This document shows, one piece after another, positions 5,449 through 8,939 of a DNA stretch of 8,939 nucleotides. The stretch covers positions 11,523 through 20,461 of the forward strand of contig NZMM01000015.1 of assembly GCA_002694585.1 (NCBI GenBank), read 5' to 3'. This DNA comes from Methanobacteriota archaeon (GTDB lineage: Archaea > Thermoplasmatota > Poseidoniia > Poseidoniales > Poseidoniaceae). Numbering within the stretch: the first letter of the stretch is position 1; every line of letters begins with the position of its first letter. Under the pieces are notes generated by a model. That model was given only the letters and a program-made list of their open reading frames with translations, was not told where the DNA came from and did not search any database. Made by a program: the position numbers and the translations under genes.

Positions 5449-5669
5449 ACACACAGGGTGAGAGCAGACAGAGGGGATGGGAAATGATCGGAACCGACGG
5501 TACCCCCAACAACCATCGGAACCGACCCTTCGTCGGAGGCGGACGACCCGCCGCCTTCGGCTTCGCTGCCTTGCGGGAACGCGCCCGTCGCGCGCATTCG
5601 GGTCAACCCCCACAACCCCCAACAACCCCCCCCGGCGACGGCGGCGGGGGGCCCCACCCTGCCTCCTGA
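5445..5669 (+). CDS. Possible small Gly/Pro-rich protein overlapping the RHH stop (doubtful)
   Basis: A GTG at 5445-5447 overlaps the RHH stop TGA (5446-5448) as GTGA, a common arrangement for translationally coupled genes. The 74-residue product would be disordered, with GRPAAFGFAALRERARRAHS in the middle and QPPQPPTTPPGDGGGG near the end. An internal ATG at 5484 is an alternative start. Against it: the first codons include AGA and AGG, which are rare in the neighbouring genes; the repeated 12-mer in this stretch occurs in two different frames, suggesting DNA-level rather than protein-level constraint; and I recognise no family. In favour: the central codons end mostly in C or G like the real genes here. 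I regard it as slightly less likely than not. Confidence 0.3.
   Translation: MNTQGESRQRGWEMIGTDGTPNNHRNRPFVGGGRPAAFGFAALRERARRAHSGQPPQPPTTPPGDGGGGPHPAS
5487..5526 (+). repeat. 12-bp direct repeat ATCGGAACCGAC, two copies
   Basis: Perfect copies lie at 5487-5498 and 5515-5526, 28 bp start to start. Each contains TCGGAACCGA, a 4-bp inverted repeat (TCGG/CCGA) around AA. The copies are in different reading frames of the possible small ORF, so the repetition is not explained by protein repetition. They could be binding sites between the regulator and the helicase, which is inference. Confidence 0.5.
5502..5626 (+). repeat. 13-bp direct repeat ACCCCCAACAACC, two copies
   Basis: Identical copies occupy 5502-5514 and 5614-5626, 112 bp apart. 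The second copy is part of the C-rich tract. The repeat is low in complexity, so slippage or shared composition could explain it. Confidence 0.4.
5606..5632 (-). other. G-quadruplex-capable tract on the minus strand
   Basis: On the plus strand three C runs (5606-5610, 5615-5619, 5625-5632; lengths 5, 5, 8) are separated by ACAA and AACAA. On the minus strand the eight-G run can supply two G3 tracts, giving four tracts with loops of at most five bases, which satisfies the usual G4 pattern. Downstream, six plus-strand Gs at 5646-5651 could instead pair with the C run as a long hairpin. Whether it folds in the cell is unknown. Confidence 0.4.
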
Positions 5670-5684
5670 GGCGGGTGGAACCCA

Positions 5685-5710
5685 GTGCCGCGGACCCCAC
5701 GCCGCGGCAC
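5685..5710 (+). other. Nine-bp GC hairpin upstream of the helicase gene
   Basis: GTGCCGCGG at 5685-5693 pairs perfectly with CCGCGGCAC at 5702-5710 around an 8-base loop. No T-run follows, so it is not a typical intrinsic terminator. It could be an RNA structure in a transcript running from the RHH gene into the helicase gene, or an RNA-processing site. No known structured RNA family was recognised in 5449-5776. Confidence 0.45.
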
Positions 5711-5726
5711 CCTTGAGTCCCTGCGC

Positions 5727-5742
5727 GGCGAATGCGTTCGCC
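5727..5742 (+). other. Small hairpin enclosing the alternative helicase ATG
   Basis: GGCGAA at 5727-5732 pairs with TTCGCC at 5737-5742 around the loop TGCG. It is followed by AATCCTTTTGG, a short T-run, so it weakly resembles a terminator or attenuator. The ATG at 5732-5734 starts within its left arm, which would hide that start codon in RNA. Confidence 0.35.
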
Positions 5743-5776
5743 AATCCTTTTGGAGGCTCGACCTCGGTGGGCGCTT

Positions 5777-7894
5777 GTGTCGGTCAACGTCGAGGAACTT
5801 GGCCGACGCTGGTTGGCCCACGAAGAGGCCCGTCCCGGCCAGCGTGAGATGATCCACGACGGCATCGAAGCGCTCTGGGAACGCGGTCACCTCGTGGCTG
5901 CGGCCCCAACCGGCATCGGGAAGACGGCCGCTTCGCTGGCGGCCGCCCTGGCGGTCGCCCGAGAACGCGAGGGGCGTTGCACGGTGATGTTCCTCACCTC
6001 GCGGCAAAGCCAGCACCGCATTGTGGTCGAAACGGTGCGCTCGATGAACGACCGACGTCCGCCCGAGGACCGCGTCAGCCTCGTGGACATGATCGGTCAA
6101 GCCGGCATGTGCGTCCAGCCCTTCGCCGAAGAGCGCCCTGCCGTGTTCAGCCTGTTGTGCGCGAACGCGCGGAAAACCCGCTCCTGCCGGCCCTACATCA
6201 CGCCCGCGCCGAGCCTGCCCAACCGCATCCTCGCCAGCCCCCTGCACGTGGAGGAACTCGTGGAACTCACGCGCCACCACCGCGAGCATGGCGAGCCGAC
6301 CTTGGCCTGTCCGTGGCGCGTGGCCCGCGAAGCCGCCGCCCGTGCGGACGTCGTGGTCGGCGACTACAACCACCTGTTCAACGAGGGCGTGCGCGACAGC
6401 ACCTTGGCCGCGCTTGGCCTCACCTTGGAGCAGCTCATCATCGTCGTGGACGAGGCTCACAACCTTCCCGAGCGCATCCGCAGCGGACTTGAGCGACGGT
6501 TGACGCCGCTGCTGGTCCGCAACGCCAAGCCCGACCTCGAGGAGTACCTCGGCACCGTGAGCGAACGCCTCGGACGCGGACCGCACACGGACATGATCGA
6601 GTGGACCACGCAGGTCATCGACGCCATGGGTCCGCTCGTGCAGGGCCTGTTCACCCGCCTGCACACCGACCTTGCGGCGGCGGCCGACGACGCCTCGCGC
6701 CGCAGGCGAAACGGCGAACGCGGCGCCTACGAACCGAAGGAACTCGAAGTCCAAGCCGAGGACCTGTTGGCCCTCATCCACGAGGCCTGCGACACGGTGG
6801 ACGGCGTTTCTGGTCAGACCACCTTGACCACACCAACGCCCGCCGCCGCCGTGGAGCGCCTCGACCGGCTCAACGTCCTGCGCGAAGTGTTGCGTGACGC
6901 GGAGGTCGAGGTCGACCCCGAAGCCACGCAGGATGCGGAGTCCGACGCCCAACGCTTGGGCGCGGTCTTGGACGACGTGGTCCGGTTCGGAGACACCACG
7001 GGGCACCTGTTCTGCTTCTCGCCCGAGGGACGTGCGGGCCGCATCACCTCGCACCTGCTCGACCCAGGCCTTGTGAGCGGCCCGGTGCTGAACGCTTCGG
7101 CCGGAGCCGTGCTGATGTCGGGCACCCTCTATCCGCCCTCGATGTACGCGGACCTGCTGAGCCTGCCCGTCAAGCGCACCACGATCCGGAGTTATCCCTC
7201 GCCGTTCGCTGCTCAGCGCAGGCCGGTGGTCGTCGCCACCGATGTGACGTCCACCTACCGGCAACGCTCACCGTCCAACACCGCACGCATGCAGGAGCAT
7301 CTGCGCGCGCTGATTCAGGCCGCTCCAGGCCACGTGGCCGTCTTTGCCCCGTCCTACGCCCTCCTCGAGGAGATCGTCACCGACGCCCACTGGCCGGTGC
7401 ACCGCACCATCGTGGAATCGTCGGATTGGGACAAATCGAAGGCCGACGAGGTCCTCGACATCCTTGAGCGCGAACGGGACGCTGGTCGCAAAGTGCTGCT
7501 GGCAGGCACCTTCGGCGCACGTCTGTCTGAAGGTGTGGATTACCGTGGAGGTCTCTTGGACGCTGTGGCCTGCATCGGCTTGCCCATCGCCCCTCCAGGC
7601 GTGGTTCAAGATGGGCTCAAGGCCTTCGTCGCGGAACGCTTTGGCAAGGACAAGTCTTGGCGATACACGAGCACTCAACCGGCCGTCAACCGGGTCTTGC
7701 AGGCCATGGGCCGGCCCATCCGTGGCATTGGCGACCGGGCGGTGGTCTTGCTCTTGGAGCAACGCTGTGAGCAGCCGATGTACCTGAAATGCTTCCCGGG
7801 CGACCTGCAGATGGTGCCGATGAGCGACCCCAACGGCCTCAAACGGCTGGCTGAACGCTTCTACCGCCGCGTGCATCGCTCCCCCACACCTTGA
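5777..7894 (+). CDS. XPD/Rad3-family (COG1199) Fe-S DNA helicase
   Basis: A 705-residue ATP-dependent 5'-3' DNA helicase of superfamily 2. From the start: RPGQ at 19-22, the Walker A motif APTGIGKT at 43-50, then four cysteines C112, C128, C137 and C178 (last one in ACPW) placed as in the XPD 4Fe-4S domain. Next come VVDEAHN with DEAH at 225-228, a charged arch-like insertion, SGTL at 448-451, GARLSEGVDY at 580-589 and QAMGRPIR at 642-649 (motif VI arginine fingers). All catalytic elements are present, so it should be active. XPD-like helicases act in DNA repair and fork or structure unwinding. XPD rather than DinG is favoured by the archaeal context and full Fe-S set. It is longer than many archaeal XPDs. 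The start is uncertain: GTG at 5777 fits family length and codon use, while ATG at 5732 would add 15 residues with untypical codons inside a hairpin. The next gene begins 25 bases later. Confidence 0.92.
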   Translation: MSVNVEELGRRWLAHEEARPGQREMIHDGIEALWERGHLVAAAPTGIGKTAASLAAALAVAREREGRCTVMFLTSRQSQHRIVVETVRSMNDRRPPEDRVSLVDMIGQAGMCVQPFAEERPAVFSLLCANARKTRSCRPYITPAPSLPNRILASPLHVEELVELTRHHREHGEPTLACPWRVAREAAARADVVVGDYNHLFNEGVRDSTLAALGLTLEQLIIVVDEAHNLPERIRSGLERRLTPLLVRNAKPDLEEYLGTVSERLGRGPHTDMIEWTTQVIDAMGPLVQGLFTRLHTDLAAAADDASRRRRNGERGAYEPKELEVQAEDLLALIHEACDTVDGVSGQTTLTTPTPAAAVERLDRLNVLREVLRDAEVEVDPEATQDAESDAQRLGAVLDDVVRFGDTTGHLFCFSPEGRAGRITSHLLDPGLVSGPVLNASAGAVLMSGTLYPPSMYADLLSLPVKRTTIRSYPSPFAAQRRPVVVATDVTSTYRQRSPSNTARMQEHLRALIQAAPGHVAVFAPSYALLEEIVTDAHWPVHRTIVESSDWDKSKADEVLDILERERDAGRKVLLAGTFGARLSEGVDYRGGLLDAVACIGLPIAPPGVVQDGLKAFVAERFGKDKSWRYTSTQPAVNRVLQAMGRPIRGIGDRAVVLLLEQRCEQPMYLKCFPGDLQMVPMSDPNGLKRLAERFYRRVHRSPTP

Positions 7895-7919
7895 TGAAGG
7901 GTCAGGCGGACCAACCGCC

Positions 7920-8333
7920 ATGGAGGAGGAGACGACCACGCCCCTCGCGGCTCGCCCCGAGGACCTCCATGCCGAGGTGGCGGCCGAGGCCAGCCACCTC
8001 GAGGAAGTGCGCCAGCGTCACACCTTCCACCTCGTCACAGCGGGCATGCTCCCCGAGACGCACCTGGCCAACATCGAGCCGGAGCGACGCTTGGCCTGGA
8101 TGGTCGAGGAACTCCACGGTCGCTCGGACCCTGACGGCCTCACCTTGCCCATGGCCGGGGTGCACGACCACGAATTGACCGCTGAGGTCGTGGAGGCCGA
8201 ACAAGGCAGCATGCTTCGGCTCAAGATCGAGCAAGACGGCGCACCCACGCTGGAGCGTGAACTCCCGCTTGCCGCGGACGCCAAGGACGTCACGCACCAC
8301 TTCGTAGACGGACACCTCGTCGTCCGCTGGTGA
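7920..8333 (+). CDS. Uncharacterised 137-residue acidic protein downstream of the helicase
   Basis: I do not recognise this gene with confidence. Residues 1-65 are acidic and mostly helical by appearance (EDLHAEVAAEASHLEEVRQR, later ERRLAWMVEELHG). Residues 84-137 look beta-stranded (HELTAEVVEA, MLRLKIEQDG, LERELPLAADAKDVTHHFVD, GHLVVRW). The ending resembles the last strands of an Hsp20/alpha-crystallin or CS domain (R..LP......V.A.F.NG.L.V.), but the rest of that fold is not evident, so this is only a hint. There is no signal peptide or membrane segment. The start ATG at 7920 follows the helicase stop by 25 bases with no strong ribosome site, suggesting co-transcription and possibly a helicase-associated role. 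The gene ends 3 bases from the stop of the convergent surface protein gene. Codons end mostly in C or G as in its neighbours, supporting this strand over the antisense frame. Confidence 0.72.
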   Translation: MEEETTTPLAARPEDLHAEVAAEASHLEEVRQRHTFHLVTAGMLPETHLANIEPERRLAWMVEELHGRSDPDGLTLPMAGVHDHELTAEVVEAEQGSMLRLKIEQDGAPTLERELPLAADAKDVTHHFVDGHLVVRW

Positions 8334-8336
8334 GCT

Positions 8337-8939
8337 TCAGTACTTGCGCTCTGCCTTGGCGTACTTCTTCGGTTTTGGAGGGCTCGGTTCGCCGCCACCA
8401 CCGCGACGACCGAGCACGATACCGAGCACGAGAACCAACACCAGCAGGGCCACGCCTGCGCCGATGATGGTCAAGGTGTCCATCGAGCCAAGATCGGCCG
8501 CAACTCCGTCATCGGAGGTCTCGACTTCCGAACGGGTGGCGTCGTCAGGGAAGGCGTCCGCGACGTCGCCGACGCCATCGCCATCGCTGTCGCTCTGTTC
8601 GGTGGCATCGTCAGGGAAGGCATCCTCGGAGTCACCGACACCGTCGCCGTCACGGTCACGCTCCAGCACGGTGAGCGCATCCCCAATCACGTACGATTCG
8701 CGCTGACCGCCGATGGTGTAGGCCTCAATGTGGAGGGAATACGCACCCTCCTCGGTACCGATGGGCAGACCCATGTTGAGATCCCACATCCCGTTGTCCG
8801 GACTTGTCAGGAGCATGCGAAGAGCTCCGTCGTTGGCCCAGCTTGCGGGTGCAGGACCAAACACGGAAGCAAAGGGCGCATCCGTGAAGTCCACAGCGGT
8901 CGCCTCGCCACGGTTGGCGGTGGTCCCGGTTCCGCTTTG
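8337..8939 (-). CDS. Surface-anchored protein with TSP3-like calcium-binding repeats, C-terminal 200 residues
   Basis: The reading frame is open to the right edge, so the N-terminus is missing. The visible part starts QSGTGTTANRGEATAVDF and forms a beta-rich extracellular domain to about residue 93. Two 22-residue thrombospondin type 3-like repeats follow (residues 95-138), each with DxDGDGVGD and DAFPDDAT, which in known TSP3 repeats bind calcium. Then come an acidic Ser-rich linker, one membrane helix at about 155-177 (ending LGIVLGRR), and a cytosolic tail with GGGGEPSPPKPKKYAKAERKY. The layout is that of a type I surface protein held by one helix. Such proteins with the DAFPDDAT repeat are, from memory, abundant in Marine Group II Euryarchaeota, and this is the main taxonomic clue. 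Adhesion, enzymatic or stalk functions cannot be told apart without the missing N-terminal part. It is convergent with the 137-residue gene. Confidence 0.85.
   Translation of the reverse strand, partial: QSGTGTTANRGEATAVDFTDAPFASVFGPAPASWANDGALRMLLTSPDNGMWDLNMGLPIGTEEGAYSLHIEAYTIGGQRESYVIGDALTVLERDRDGDGVGDSEDAFPDDATEQSDSDGDGVGDVADAFPDDATRSEVETSDDGVAADLGSMDTLTIIGAGVALLVLVLVLGIVLGRRGGGGEPSPPKPKKYAKAERKY
8526..8657 (-). repeat. Two 66-bp tandem TSP3-like repeat units
   Basis: The two 22-residue units occupy 8592-8657 and 8526-8591. They share DxDGDGVGD..DAFPDDAT at the protein level, and several stretches at the DNA level, for example TCGTCAGGGAAGGC on the plus strand in both. The repetition is explained by the protein repeat and copy number may vary between strains. 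Confidence 0.8.

Noticed and set aside
5449..5731. RNase P RNA, SRP RNA or another standard structured RNA in the GC-rich gap
   Set aside because: None of the conserved core motifs I know for these RNAs was found. Only simple hairpins are visible.
5727..5750. Intrinsic terminator before the helicase gene
   Set aside because: The stem has only six pairs and is followed by just four T residues after AATCC, too weak to call a terminator.
5603..7264. A 553-codon open frame on the minus strand, antisense to the helicase
   Set aside because: The plus-strand helicase has every catalytic motif. The antisense product is Arg, His and Gly rich with no recognisable domain and starts in the GC-rich gap.
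8526..8657. CRISPR-like or other DNA-level repeat array
   Set aside because: There are only two units, in frame and without spacers, and they are fully explained by TSP3-like protein repeats.

Overview
This window most likely comes from a GC-rich marine planktonic archaeon of the Marine Group II lineage (Candidatus Poseidoniales/Poseidoniia). The strongest clue is the protein at the right edge. It has DxDGDGVGDxxDAFPDDAT calcium-binding repeats, a single C-terminal membrane helix and a short Lys-rich tail, a layout I associate with that group. An XPD/Rad3-type Fe-S helicase and weak or absent Shine-Dalgarno signals at several genes also fit an archaeon. The assignment is an inference from gene content; no marker gene such as rRNA or a ribosomal protein is present.

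Left part, minus strand (1-4958). Reading in the direction of transcription, from 4958 down to 1, there is: a two-helix membrane protein with a probable PH-like domain (4386-4958); a small acidic helical protein built from two similar TerB-like halves (3902-4345); a GRDP-like WHLHL protein with a C-terminal membrane anchor (3280-3858); a secreted-domain TPM membrane protein with an extra cysteine cluster and a Cys/Gly-repeat C-terminus (1698-3239); a bacterial-type NADP glutamate dehydrogenase (246-1598); and the N-terminus of a LysE/RhtB-type exporter cut by the window edge (1-140). The first four genes are separated by only about 40 bases each and look like one operon for an uncharacterised envelope-associated system.

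Middle (4959-5776). A divergent, locally AT-rich promoter region of 115 bases carries two TGTAnTACA-like palindromes spaced 22 bp apart and a TATA-like element. It sits upstream of a ribbon-helix-helix regulator (5074-5448) that appears to contain two RHH units in tandem. After this gene comes about 330 bases of GC-rich sequence with direct repeats, a C-rich/G4-capable tract and two strong hairpins. It may or may not encode a small Pro/Gly-rich protein that overlaps the regulator stop.

Right part (5777-8939). The XPD-family helicase is followed 25 bases later by a 137-residue protein of unknown function, plausibly in the same transcript as the RHH regulator. These genes converge, with only 3 bases between stop codons, on the minus-strand surface protein that runs off the right edge.

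The two parts most worth a second look are the four-gene envelope cassette (PH-like, TerB-like, GRDP-like, TPM with Cys/Gly tail) and the tandem-RHH regulator with its palindromic candidate operators next to the helicase. No tRNA, rRNA, CRISPR array, transposase or attachment site was seen.
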